NCBI RefSeq assembly: GCF_047495875.1
Contig: NC_092473.1
Coordinates: forward strand, 12,863,733 to 12,927,732
Length of the DNA stretch: 64,000 nucleotides
Direction of reading: 5' to 3'
Source: Pithys albifrons albifrons
Lineage: Eukaryota; Chordata; Aves; Passeriformes; Thamnophilidae
In this document: in pieces, positions 46,801-59,900 of the stretch
Numbering within the stretch: the first letter of the stretch is position 1
How the letters are laid out: each line of letters starts with the position of its first letter
Program-made: the position numbers and the translations under genes
Notes under the pieces: model-generated
Database searches by the model: none
What the model saw: only the letters and a program-made list of their open reading frames with translations
What the model was told of the DNA's origin: nothing

Positions 46801-49385
46801 GAAATTTCTGTCAGGGAAGAAGCTGAATAGAAATGACCTATTTATATTTAATCATTATAATCTAAAAGATAACCTGAATAATATTGCTTTAAATTGCTGT
46901 AGTGGAATGTGTTTAGTGTTCTGAATACAGACTGCTATGAGAGGCATTGAGAATATGTTAATTACCAAGTACTTTCTTGGCCATTAACTCTTGAGGGGAA
47001 AAAACATCATTGTAGAGAAAAAGTAGGTACTGCAATTAATTTGTTTTATGGGAGAGGACTTGTATATAAAAATAGTCTTCTGCATTATAAAGGAAATTTC
47101 TTTAGCTTATTCATGGGTTTATATTGTTTTTCTCCTAATTCAAGACCACCTAATTTGAACATGTCACTTACAATGGTCATCAGATGGAATCCTCTCCATC
47201 ACTTTGCAGGAGTTTTTAATTTGTACCATGTATCCATTTAATCCACTGTCCATAACAAGTTTAGGGTTTCAGATACAATTCCTTTTCATCTTTAGTATCC
47301 AGTTTTGGATGGGGAAGCTCACTGGTTACCACTAGATAGGAAACCACAAGAGTGCAGAACTACCCCCTTTTGGAAGAGATTTATTGTAAAGCATCTTTTG
47401 AACCCTGTTGTAGGATTAACTGAAAAAGCAGGGGAGCTGTATGGGAATGTAGGAGTCAAAATCAATAATTCTGATAGAACCTGATAATTCATAATGCAGC
47501 AATAAAACCAAACTTGGGTAAGTAGATGAGAACAGAGAATTCCTGAGGAGGGTTGAGTCATGTTACACACTGCTGTGCTAAAGGGGAAAAGAAACAGGAA
47601 AGACAAATGTACTTTTTTCTTTTTTTCCTCCCCTCTTTCTAATATAGTGAAATAGCTTCAACTTTGTCTTTGCAGACTATTTTTGTGGTTATAAGGTTAG
47701 AAAGATTTATTTTGAAACAAAAGCTTTAGAATCCGTAGAAAATATTTCATCTTTCAAAGTACAATTTTGGGGTCAAATTGTGCATGTGGAGCATAAAAAT
47801 GGTTGCTGGCAAGTGCAATTCTTACCCAGATCTAACCCTACTTTAACTCTGCCATTCAGATGTGGAATTGATGTGCATTTCTGCCATGTCAAAAATAGAT
47901 GAGAGTAGTTTTGCAGTTTTTCTGGGAAGAGCTGATCTGTTTTTCTGAAAATAATGCTGATTGTTGTTAATCAACTTGTCAGAACGGAATAGTTTTCTTC
48001 TTTATCAAAGTGCAGAAAATTGGGACACTAAATAACAGCCTGTGCAGAACTAGGACACTCTGTTTGGAGACATGGCTCCAGACACTGTAGAGGATTTTTT
48101 TGACAGATAAGCTGTGTGCTTAAAGAGATAAATGTTAATCTAATACATTGGAAAACAGGCAGATTACGGGGACTGTGGTACATTCCAATAACAAGCAAAG
48201 TTCTGGGCCCTGGCAGAGTCTGTTTAATGAAACTCCCCAAACTTACTGTGAAGACCATGGGAAATTGTCTCATGGATTCTTGATGCATGATCCAGCATGG
48301 ATAAACAGCAGCTCTACAAACATTTTTAATGTAGAAAGTAATTTTTTTCTTGGATTGTAGGGAGTGGAAAGATGACCAGTGTAGTGCCTGTGTTGTCTTT
48401 GTTCTCAGTCAGACTTCTCTGTCACTTCCTGGTTTCTTTTCAAGTTTTAGGAATAAATATTGTCTGCTCTTCCCTTGTCCAGAATGCTCAGGCCTGAGAC
48501 AGCTGTACAAGCTGGTCATTTTGATCCTCTGTGTGATTTCTTCAGGCAAAGGGTCGTGTTGGTGCAGACACAGCACAGCACACGTGACAAACCCCCACCT
48601 TTGCAATGACTTCAGTGCTGTCTGGCCTCAGGCACTTGGGGTGGGATGTATTAAAGAGTGATGGTGATTCAAAGAAGAATTATAGAAGCTTCAATGTGTG
48701 AGACCTGTCCTTGGCATAATATGACTTCCTCTTTTATGGTTAAAGCCAAGATAAGAACAGTGAAAATGAGCCCATTCAATCAGGTTATCGGGTTCCCTGG
48801 ATTTGTTCTTCAATACTATTAACTGAATATAGGTTTGGAGATGACTTTTCTTGAAGACTTTTGTAGTTCCTAATACCTAATAGTATGTGTTTTAACCTAT
48901 ATACACACTGCTGACTGCAGGAGGATTCATGTGGAAGTAACAGGTGGAGGAAGCCACAGTCTCTATAAGTAAGGATACACAGCACTGAAATAATTACCAT
49001 TAATTAAACTGTGGAAGCAAAATTAGCTTTTTTTTAATATCACCTGGGTGATAGTTGATCTAAGAGAACACATGCATGTCCTATGCAGTCATTTGTCTTT
49101 TTATTGTGGTTCCTGAATTTGTGTGGGATGTGTTAGTACATCCCTGGAGCTGAGCTGCCGAGACCTGCTGGAGGTCTGCACTGCCTCCATCTGGCTGTGG
49201 CATTCCAGACTGGAACTGGTTTATGGACAGTTATTCCCAGAACACAAACAGACCATACAGAGAGGTCCTCTGGTGTCATTTGAATGTTTGATAAAACTTG
49301 AGGAGAGAGAAGATTCCCTATTAAAATGTCTGGTAGAACATGAGCTGTACCTTGACAAGATCAGGCCAGGCTGTTCCTCTCTCAG
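43857..49385. other. Unique non-coding DNA
   Basis: No recognised gene. Frames at 43962-44330, 45140-45427 and 48350-48661 are domain-free. The 260 bases before the CR1 at 49386 are GC-richer (49123-49380), share the reading frame with it by chance, and show no CR1 match. Confidence 0.5.
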
Positions 49386-49722
49386 CCTGAGAGCTGGGGT
49401 GGTTCAGCCTGGAGAAGAGAAGGCTCAGAGGACACTTCATTGCAGTCTTGCAGTGCCTTAAGGGGCTTATAAATGGAGGGAGGGGGACTTGTTATCCTGG
49501 CAGGCAGTGACAGGACAGGGGGCAATGGTTTTAAACTGACAGAGGGCAGGTTTAGGTCAGATATTAGGGAAGGAATTGTTCCCTCTGAGGGCAGTGGGAC
49601 CCTGGCACAGGGTGCCCAGAGAAGCTGTGGGTGCCCCATCAAGGCCAGGTTGGACTCTGCCCTGAGCAACCTGGGATAGTGAGCAGATAGAATGAGATGA
49701 CCTTTAAGGATTCTATAAATAT
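49386..49722 (+). mobile_element. Diverged CR1 3' region
   Basis: Begins GCTGGGGTGGTTCAGCCTGG-AGAAGAGAAGGCTCAGAG, the CR1 ORF2 segment equivalent to LFSLEKRRLRG. It continues through GGCAATGGTTTTAAACTG, TTTAGGTCAGATATTAGG and GGCCAGGTTGGACTCTG to a degraded 3' end (GAGATGACCTTTAAGGATTCTATAAAT). It belongs to a different, older CR1 subfamily from the 5.3/9.1/26.6-kb copies. Frames are broken. Confidence 0.92.
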
Positions 49723-52700
49723 AAGAAGATAATTAAAAATAGCTGTTAAGGTCACTGGTTTTGTCCTGTTCTAAACTGGATCCATTGATCTGGAAAAACA
49801 GAAGTCTATTGGAACTAACAGCCTCTGAAGTTTGATCTGGATGGTTTTGTCTAATACAAGGACATGCCCTGGTCATGTGAAGATTCCTGCTCATTGCACA
49901 GGAACCAGTTAGAGAGAAGTCATTTGAGTGCCCCAAAGCAGTAACACCCAAGGCAGGAGTTTTTAGACTTCTCCAAACACTTTGAGAGAGAGCCTGTGGC
50001 ATCAGTTCTCTGCATTCCTCACAGAGAGAGGGTTTTCCATTCCACGTCTGAACCTCCTTATTCCTTTATTGCTTGACCTGAGCAGGAGCAGGGAAGCAGA
50101 GGAGTTGAAAGTGCTGTTTCCAAACTACACATCTCTTGCAAAGGTGACACCAAACTGCCACCAAGAGAGCAGCAAGATTGCTTTGTGTGTTGGGCTTCAG
50201 AGTGAGGGGTCCCTTTTGGTGCTAATGGTGGATTTTGATACCTGTTGGCCCAGGACCATGGTGGGTGTGCTGCAACTGCTCCACGGGGGCTGAACTTCCC
50301 TTTTCCACATAGAAACCCTGAAACCTTCTGATTCAAAAACTGCAGCTGCTGTAGGAAGTCTGACTGCACTGCTGGGGCAGCTGTGGGGGAGCTGGAGCCT
50401 GTGCACTCCTTTGCCAGGACCTTGTGCCTTCACAGGTTTGGTCAGCCCAGGGGACCTGGTACTGGACTTCAGTAACTTCCTGAGTTAATTCTCTCTCTGT
50501 CTTGTAAGACAGACCTGGCAATTCTTCTGAGAATGCATATTAAGTAGTAAAAACTCCTCCATTGGAAGCTGAAAAGAGAGCCAGGAATGTTCTGCCTTGT
50601 GGCTTCTCCTTGAACGTGTGGTGAGAGTCAGGATGTCTTTTGGGTTTGGTTTTAATTGCTAATCCAATAGGATGCTCTGCAGTGCTCTTTGTATTTCATA
50701 AAAAGTCATGATTTTGAAAATTTTGTTGATTTTGCATCTTAGAATAGCATTGTCTGTCATCTTTTCTGGACTAATTTATGAACACATGGAAACACAAAAT
50801 ATAGCAGTTTTTTATATATATGTAAAATATAGGGCTGTTATAACAGATATAACAGGAGTAACACTTTTAAAATTCTGCCTGTGCAGCATCTGAGAAGCAA
50901 ACATTGTAGATAAATTACAATGCTCACATAAATATATACCTGTCTAATTTTAACACTGAAATAAAGACACAGTTGCCTGAGTAAGTGACTGGATTTTTAA
51001 AGATGCTGCACAGTGAGAATTCACCTTGACTGAAGTGCTGAGCTGAAATCACAGACATCATCACTTCTGCATTTCCTCAGCTTGCTTCCCTTCCACTTCA
51101 CTTCAAGATGATCACTCTCAGATAATCAAAATGCACAGCATTTTAGAGGGCTGGAGGTATTTTTGAGCTGAGGCACAAATGTTTGAAAACCCTGGTCAGC
51201 TTCTTGTGCACAGTGAAATAACTTAAGTACAGGTTACAAATTGTGGTTTGCTTCTGCTTAACTGGGCTTTAAGTATTTGAGTATTAATGCACTACAGCAT
51301 CTTCTGAGCTGTGCTGTGGGATTTTAAAAACTGCTAATTCAAGTTTGAAAGACTTGTTAAATGTAAGGTTCCTTATAATTTTAAAAGTAATATAATATAT
51401 TAGAACTTAGAGACCTTGGAAAGGTGAAAGCTTCTGATTCTGTTCGTAGCATAAAAATGATGTTCAGGTCTCCTCTTGGAGGGCTCTCGTTGGCATTTAT
51501 GAAATGAAACAGAGGTGGATACTGTTGTGCTCATTTTCTGCAGGATATTTGCTGAGCATTTCTGATTTGTAGGGTCATAGTTTGCTATTTCTACCTTTAA
51601 ATACTTATTTGCAGAGAATATTGAGTGGCACCATTAGAGCTGAGGGGTTTTCTTGTCGCACAGTTCAAGATCTTTATGTGGCCATCACCAACGTTTCATC
51701 CTGGTCCATAAATCAGGGAAATAGTCAATGCACTGAACAAATGGAAAAGATGTGAGAAACTTCACATGCCATTCCAATTTGATCTTTACCAAGTGATGTC
51801 TGTTATAAAATAAAACATACTGATATTACTTCATGCAACTACCTTGGAAAAAAATGGTGTTGACTCAGAAATATTAGTTTCTGTCACAAATGTTATTTCT
51901 TTTTCCTGCAGGTAGAACTCAGGGTGCCAACAATATTCTGGTAAAAGTTAAAATTGCTCCTCTGGTGGCAGCAAGTGACAGATTTCATAATACTGCCTTT
52001 TTTAAAGATTTAAAGTTTCGATTTTAACAATGTATAGAATAGAATTTGAGGAGTGACAAAGCTCCAGTTCTTTGCTTGATGTAATTTCCAGGGGAATGTT
52101 TGGCTACAATGAGGTTTCCAAGATCAGCTGGATTTTTCCCTCATACAGTGGAACAGACCAGCACAGTCAAAATGCTCTCAGGGCTTTCTTTGCTTTATTT
52201 CTGCAGCATTTCATTTCCCTACTGGAGAATCACCAAAGTGATTTACAGGGGAAGGGGGCAAACTATATGTATATCTTTTTTGGAGCAAATATGTCAGTAT
52301 TTGATGTTTTCACAAGGTATCTTACATGAGTTGTATTGTATAAAGAGTATAAATATTTAATGTAGACATTAATTCTTGAGTGAAAAAACTTGATCTATTT
52401 TATTGCCAAAATAAATTCATGGTAACTGACCTTGTCTAAATTCTGACAAGTACTATCTGAGAAATGATTATTTGAACCTGCACACCCATCCCAGACTGGA
52501 AAAGCTTATCTTAGAATACATTATTTTAAGCTTATTTTCAATTTTGAATAAGAATGAATGTACTGAGTATATTTTCATTTCATTGTTGGTGTGATAAATA
52601 TAAAATATTCTTTCTTATCCTGAATACTCTTTTCTAGCCATTCAGACTCAGTATTTTAATGGCCTGCTGACCCTCCTTGCTCAGAACTGGAGACTGAGAA

Positions 52701-55700
52701 ATGTTCTCAGACTTTTTCATTAAGTGGCTGCAGATTTATTTAAATTGATTGAAAGTCATATCTAATTACAGGTAATCATAAAGCAAATGATGATAAGGGA
52801 AAGGTAGCATTTAGTTGAACTATCAATCATTCTTTTTTAGTGCATTTTAATTAAATTACCAACTGTTCTTTCAGAAAAAAGTATTTTGTAATAGGCATAA
52901 ATATCGATTGCATTGCATGTTTGTTTATGTGGTTTTGTCTCTGTATTTCTCTTTTTTTATATGCCTAGACCACTTTCCTGAGTGCTCTGTTACTTAAAGG
53001 CAATGTAGTGTGGGCTAGTGGGAAATTAAAGCCCACTAAATATTTAATATGTTAATTGTACTGCTTAATCTCACAAGAATTTGGAAATGTCTCTCTTGTT
53101 TGAGGCTGATTGTTTACTGAATACAAGTAGAAAGCTTGGAACATGTAATTATGCTCTGTCATGGTGAAGAAAATTACTAGTATTTCACAAGTTTTTACAT
53201 TTTTTGTAGCATTAATGCTCTGTTATTAAAGCAAATAAAAGAATCCTCCCCAAGAATTAACACCACCCTTGACCTCCTCCTCCTAAACCACCCAAACAAT
53301 AAAACAACAAAAAAGCCCAAGTAAGAGGGGAAAACCCTCCCCAAATTTGTTCCAACATCCATGTTAATGTTTGGCTGCCGGAAGAGCTCATGGGTGGTAA
53401 TTGATTGCACTGTAAGGCCCAAAGAACTTCATGGTAAATATTTCATTGACTAAAGCTTTGTGCTACAAAGGGACTATTGGGGTTGTAATTATCAAGCTGA
53501 AATCAATATTGCTTTCCCAGCCTGGTGCTTTATGTGGAGGGATATTGTTAAATACAATAGTAAAATCAATAACCAACCGGACACTTTCCATTTTCAGTAA
53601 TTAACTCTATCCAGGAGTTTTTCAAGGGACCTTCTTCTTTCTGGGCTATTAATGAGAGTTCTGCTTCTTGCCCTCAGTGTTCCTAAATGGAGCTAAAAAG
53701 CCTGGACAGAATTGATGTTTGGATTTTGAACACACGGAGTCTCCACTACTCCCCTCTCACTTCTTGGGTGGCAAATCCATCTGTCATTGCTGGAATTGAG
53801 CTGTTAGTTTTTCTTTTCAAAAAGATAAATATCAAATGAGGTTTTGGACAGGAATTTGAGGAGTTTCTCCTGTACTTTGAGAGAAAGGCTTGTTTATTAA
53901 TGATCCCAGTGAAGATCAAGTTTATTAACCTCTGTGGCTGCTGAAAGCACAGAGTGTTTGTGTGTTTTGTACAGATGGGGTAACACACCCTCCAAAGAAT
54001 TCATTTTCCTTGTGCCCTGGGAGTGGCTGCTCAAAAGGTTGGCACAGCCACTTTATGATATTGGTCAGCAACATACACTCACTTTCATTTCACTGTGTCA
54101 GCAGATCTGACTTTTTCAGGAATTTTGCAAGTGTTGCTGCTGCCCCTTCCAGTAGAGTGTAAATCCTTGTCTGAGGCAGGAGCTGCTGGGTGGTGGTGAA
54201 GGTCACTCACATCCCATCTGAGCAACAACTGAGCCTCTTCCCTGTGGTGTTGTCTCCAATATCCCATGTCTTGATGCTCTTCCAGTTGGTTATTTGACTT
54301 TTTTCCATGTCCTTCCTCCTGAGGCAATGGGAAGCTGGAATGTGGTGCTCCAGTTGTTGGCCAGAGACAATCATCAATCCCTTGACTTTCTGGCCATCCT
54401 CTCACCAGTAATCTTATTTCATTTATTGTTTTTTTGTAAAAGGAAAGAGACACAGCAAAAAGGGCTCCAGCTGTAGGCAAGGATGAGGCAGTTTTCGCTT
54501 CCCATCAGCATAATCAAGACTAAACAGGTTTAAACTATCCATGTTGTTATAGCCTCGTGTTCCTGATGAATAGGCACAGCAGGATGTCTTTTCTGCCTTG
54601 ATAAAGGGTGCAGCTGTTGGCATTATTGGTGGGATTGTTTAAGGACTAAATTAAATACTTGCCTTCATTTTAGATTCTAAGTGATGGATGCATCAATGCT
54701 GGAGATATTTAACAACAGTGGTTGTAAATATTCTGATATAAGGCAACTGAAAGTAGTATTTCCTTTGAAGTTTATATCAGTGAATACTTGCATTGTTCTG
54801 ACTATTTTGTTTTAGGCAGGATTTATATTAGAGTGAACAAGTGTGGAATTGTTGTTTTCAAAGTTGAAGAGTTCTATAGTACACTTATATTAAACAAAAA
54901 TTATATTTCTCGTGTAACACATTACAGATAATCCAGATATTGTTTTTGAACCTGGAAGGAAATTGTTATTTCTCAGAAGAAGCTCACTTTGCTTCCAGGA
55001 ATAGCAAAATAAATAGCTAAAACAGGGGGAGAAAAAAAAATCTTTAGAAACTGATCTGCATATTAACAGTTTTTAAAGTCATTAGAACTCAGGGGTTTTT
55101 AAGATTCAGCATAACTGCATTCCTCTGAATATAGATTATATATGACCTGGTGACCCATCTGTTGAGGAACCTGCTTGTTCTTTGTGTTCCTCTTTGTATG
55201 GAGACCAATTCCTGCTTCCAAGGCATCCAAGTTCTTTCCCAAGAGCCAAGTTCCCAACTGCTGGCCCAGCAGACACAGGAACTGGGAGTCAAGTGCTCTG
55301 GGAGGGTTTTTTAGAGCTGTGCTGTGGGAAATGGAGAGGCACTGGGGGTGTGAGGACCACCTGAAGGTCCAGCTGCTGTGGGGTGGGGTTGTGTCTGCTT
55401 GATGGTGGCCTCGGTGCTCTCACAGGGCTGGCTCCAGAATAGGGAAATCCTGAAGGAATTGTGCAAACTGGGTGCTTCCCACCATTCCCATTGCTTTGCA
55501 GAAGGCACTGGCGTAGGGAGGGAGCGAACGTGGCTCCTGTTAAGGACTGTATTGGAGTTATTTTATTGCTGAGTTAGTGGAATAAATCTTAATACAATTT
55601 ACCTCTATGCCTTAATGAAGTTTTAACCATCCTTATGAGTCGTTCTGTTACCTGTACAGTCGTCTTCTAAGGATGTGCTTAATTGAATTTATGTCAGATG

Positions 55701-56425
55701 GGATTTAAAACTTTCATAATATATGCAGAGTAAGTGTAATAGGTTTTGCTTTGGAATATGATAACCAAGGGACATTTTAATTCCTCACGATAACCCAGCA
55801 TATATAATATTTCTGTCTCAAACTGGTGATAGAATCTTCAGTTTCTCTCTCTTCCCCCAACCAAGGAAAAAAGATGAGAAGAGCAGAAAATGAGCATTTT
55901 GCAGTGGATACTCCATTTACATACATTTCCTGCATATAGGAGCATAAAGTTTAGAAATGTCTAGGCAGGCAGGATGCTCACAGAAATAAATACAGTAAAT
56001 GCCTTTTAATGGCTTCACATAAATCTGCTGTACCTGACTCAGGACTGGAGTGTCCACAGTTCTTCTGCATGAATTTGAGATTTGTGGTTGCTCTGGGGAT
56101 GAGGGAGAACTCTGTTGGTGTTCTTTGGGGTGCAGAAATGTGTTTTTATTTCTAATCTGCATTGCTGGAAAGAGCAGAACATGACGGATAACAAAGAATT
56201 CCTGATGTTTCTAAAACACTTTCAGGCTTGGGGATTGTTACTAAACTAACAGAAAACTTCACTTAAAGCTAAGACTTTTTTTTTTTAAATTTAAGAAGTC
56301 CTCATAGAATTTGTGATGACAAGTGGAATTCACAGCAAACACTGACATTTGTATAGACAAGGCAGATGCAAAGAGGATTTTAAACAGATCTATTCTTATC
56401 TTTGGTATTATCTATTAATAACTTA
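49723..56425. other. Unique non-coding DNA
   Basis: No recognised gene. Slightly GC-rich patches lie at 49980-50450, 54000-54400 and 55190-55540; each yields overlapping frames on both strands with no domain. The AT-rich segment at 52730-52930 is listed as a possible conserved element. Confidence 0.5.
52730..52930. promoter_or_regulatory. Possible conserved non-coding element
   Basis: Homeodomain-type cores (CTAATTACAGGTAATC, TTTTAATTAAATTACC), two TCAATCAT-like PBX/HOX half-sites and ATCGAT in non-repetitive AT-rich DNA. Inferred from motif texture alone. Confidence 0.2.
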
Positions 56426-56904
56426 TGCCCCATCCTTTTGGGTAGTGGGATGGAGTTAATTTTCTTCCTAGTCACCCATATGGTGCCATGTTTTGAATTT
56501 GTGACTAAAATGGTGTCAATAACCCACCAATGTTTTGGCTGTTGCTGGGCAGTGTCCAGGCTTTCTCCTCCTCTGCAGCCTGGGGATGCAGTCAAGGGGC
56601 CAGGGGGACATTCTATCCCAAAAAATAATGTGCTCAGTGACAACACCCCAGACCCAAGGGAAAAACAGTGTGGGGGGGTTTGCCTTCAAGGAGGCTGTTG
56701 CTTGGAGACTGGGGGGCATCAGTGTGCCTGTGGGAGGTGGAGAGTACTTGGCTTTCCCTCTCCCCATTTCCCTCTGTTACTAACCCATCTTTATCCCACC
56801 TCAGAGTTTTCTCACTTGTGCTTCATTCTCTCCTGTCTCCTGGTGGGGAGGAACAAGCAGGGTGCTCTGTGGGTGCTCAGCTGCTCTCTGGGGTCACCCT
56901 GCCA
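56426..56904 (+). mobile_element. Old solo ERVL-type LTR
   Basis: Plus-strand LTR of the same general family as the 9-kb element. Shared blocks include AGTTAATTTTCTTC (here) against AGTCAATTTTCTTC (9-kb copy, sense), the GTTGCTGGGCAGTG region, and near the 3' end GTTTTCTCACTTGTGC and ATTCTCTCCTGTCTCCTGG. It runs from about TGCCCC at 56426 to CCCTGCCA at 56904. No target duplication is visible at the flanks and the middle is strongly diverged, so it is probably older than the 9-kb copy. The 189-codon frame at 56402-56971 spans it by chance. No internal retroviral genes are present. Confidence 0.72.
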
Positions 56905-59900
56905 GGCTGGGCCAGTCCACAACCTACAGCAAGGAGAGAAAAGTGCTCTTTGTTTTCTACAGACAAAATAAAAAAGCATTGGAGAGATCATGTTTAGTCC
57001 AGGTGGTCCACTCTTCAGTCCCCTGGAATTGCCCCACTGGAGATGAACAGGGCTTAGACCTGGCAGGATTTTATCCAAAACAGGAATGTGTCTTAGGCTT
57101 ATTTTGATGAGTTATAAGACCTTGCACTTGTCCTAGGAAAAAAGTGTAGACACCATAATTCCAGTGTACCAGACAATGAAAAAACTGACCTTAGTTTTTA
57201 TGGGTGTTTGATTTTATTGGTGTTGAAACAAAATGTGGGTAAGGCTTTTTTCTGAGAAGACTTTTGCATTAATAAACTTGCATTATTTCTGTGATGGTAA
57301 AATGCCCAATGTGGCTTTGAGTATTTGTATTCTGCTGTTGATCAGTGCTTTGTGTTGTTTCCTTTGCTAACAAGTAGGAAAATATCTTCCAATCAAAAGC
57401 TTGGTGCTGAGCTCATTGATCTTTGGGAAGCCTTTGGTTCCTGATAAAGGAATTTTTCTAATTACAGTGTTTGAAGGAAAAATTCAAGTGAATTTGAAAT
57501 GTGTGTGTCTCATGAAATTCAGACAAGGTAATGACCATTAGGAATTAATTTTAACCTCTTAACCAAAATGATTATTGAATAAATGAAGTTGTCATTTCTT
57601 TCTATTTTTGATCCATTAGAAAACTCACAATTAATACACTATTGAAAATACCAAATTCTCAGTGTAAATATTTTATGCATTATGTGGGTTACTATTTCTC
57701 ATTGATTCTTACTGACTTTGACTATTGGCCTTGTGTGCTGAATTACTTAGGCTTTATGTAAGAATGCATAGTTAAACTTGAGTGGCTATTATTATTTTAA
57801 TATCAAACAGGAATAATAGGCTTGATAATTTTATATATTGGCATAAGCCTTTTGTTGCTACAACTGATATTGTGTAAGGTTTAGCAGTGATTCATGAGCA
57901 TATTCATTATCCTGAAAAGAACAGCAAACACCCTCACCTTTTATGAGTGTGTACATATTCCAGAAGTGCATCATTTCTCGAGGACTCTCAGCATTGTTTA
58001 GTATCTTTGTCAACAGTGAGGAGAAAAGGTGGGGCTGTTATGACTGTGATCCAGGGGCTGAATAATTTTTACTTACCTGTATTTTGTAGCACATGTTGAT
58101 GTGACAGGATGATATTACAGCTGAAATCTTAAAGTATTACCATTATTTGAGTAAAACTTGAAGTAACTGGAAAGTCCAACTACTGTCAAATTGGTTCTGG
58201 TGTGTGCAGCAAAGTTATCAGTGTTGCTTTGAATTTTCCAAACCTCGGGTTATTGTGTTTTATGTTGCTGGAGCAATTTTAGACCAGAACATCATGGAAA
58301 AATTCCCGAGTCCCCTTCTTTTGTTGCCTGCCTACCATCACAGCAGAGAGTTTTCCTGAGGGAGAATGGCAAATTCCACTACCATGCTATTTTATGCTTC
58401 CTTTCTTTGATTTACATTATGTAGTCCTGATTTATTTATTCGTGCTCATCTGAGGAGTGCTGTGAGCTGACAACTGACTCAGCAGGAGTAGGATCACAAT
58501 AATCAGTGTAATTTAGCAAAATTCTTTTTTGGGTGTTGTTTTTTTTGTTTTGTTTTCACCATAAATAAACCAGGTTAATCTAAGGGGAAAATCATGTGAG
58601 TCATCAGCTCCGAGTTCACTCACTGGCTGCCTGTTGCTCTCTCAAGTGTATTTTTTCCGTGCTTCTTCAAAGGATGTCTTGGATGCCTTTCTTTGTTGTG
58701 CTTGTGGTCAGGGCAACAGCTCATTTTCATTCAGTTGACAGTGGCCCCAGCACCTGCCACAAGCACCAGAAGTTAAATCAAGCTCAGGCCCTTGGAGATG
58801 GCAACTCAAGTCTTTGCGTTGTGTGAAGGCAGATGAGCGATGGGATGTGTTATCAGCAGATAATGGGTTTGGATGTTGAAATAAGGTAGTGAAGCTCTGG
58901 GTGTCTCCTCCCCTTTCCCCCAGCCGGGGAAGCATCACTGCCCTGACACAAGTCAGTGACATCCTTTCCTTCGGGACTTGGTTCCCTATTAGAATGCAAA
59001 GAGGAGCACATCAGGCTGGAAGAGACAAGGAACCTCTTATCCTGTGCTTTTTCTTGCTGTCTTTGTTGTTGTTTGCTTGTTTGGGCAGTTCTCTGACTCC
59101 CTGAGTGGTCAGCTGTCCTGTATAAGCCATTTAATATCTGCATCCAGTTTTCTCCCCATCTAGTTCATTTGTGCTCCCCTGAGATTCCCTGTGCCCTCTC
59201 ATGCTCCTTCTCCAGAGCCCTCCTGCTCCCTCACACTTGCTGTCTCTCTCTCTCTTGCCAGTTGAATTCCTAATTGGAATGTGATGTAATGAGGAAGATG
59301 CCATCACTTCTGGGAGAGAAGGAGCTGAGAGAGGCTGGTTCACACTGGGCTGTGAAGATTTTGTGGATTAATGCCCGGTCTGTGGAGCAGAGATGACACA
59401 GGGCTGAGGTGTGTGATGGGTACCAAGTGCTGTCACTTGGAATAGGGATGGTCTGCAGCAAACACAGTGAGAATCCAGCAGGTGGGGAAAGCATAGAGAC
59501 ACATGGACATGCTTTATTATTTTAAACTAGCAGGCTCCAGAGCCAGAGGAGAGGGACATTCTCAAAGATTCTGCTTGGTGCTGTGTTAGTTTCTCCAAAC
59601 TTTTGGGTACTCCAAGGTAACTTTCTTGTCTGTCACTCCTCTGGAGCTCACCAGACTGCCAAAGAGCAAGTGCTGCACATCCTGCAGCAGCTACAGCCCA
59701 GGAACAGGCTGTGGAAGGTGAAATAAATATCAGTGATGTCCTCCCTGAACTTGAGAACACTCATTAAGCATCTGTTTTAATTTCTCTGGCATGTGAGCGA
59801 GGATGCAAACTGTCTTGCAGAGATGGTGTTAACGTCTAATAGTAAGAAGTGAACAGCAAAGTCAACCCTGCAGATGGTACAGGTTCCTGTTGCTCAAAAC

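Noticed and set aside
56402..56971. 189-codon plus-strand frame, the longest in the window
   Set aside because: It lies across an old ERVL-type LTR, has no recognised domain, and overlaps other frames on both strands.
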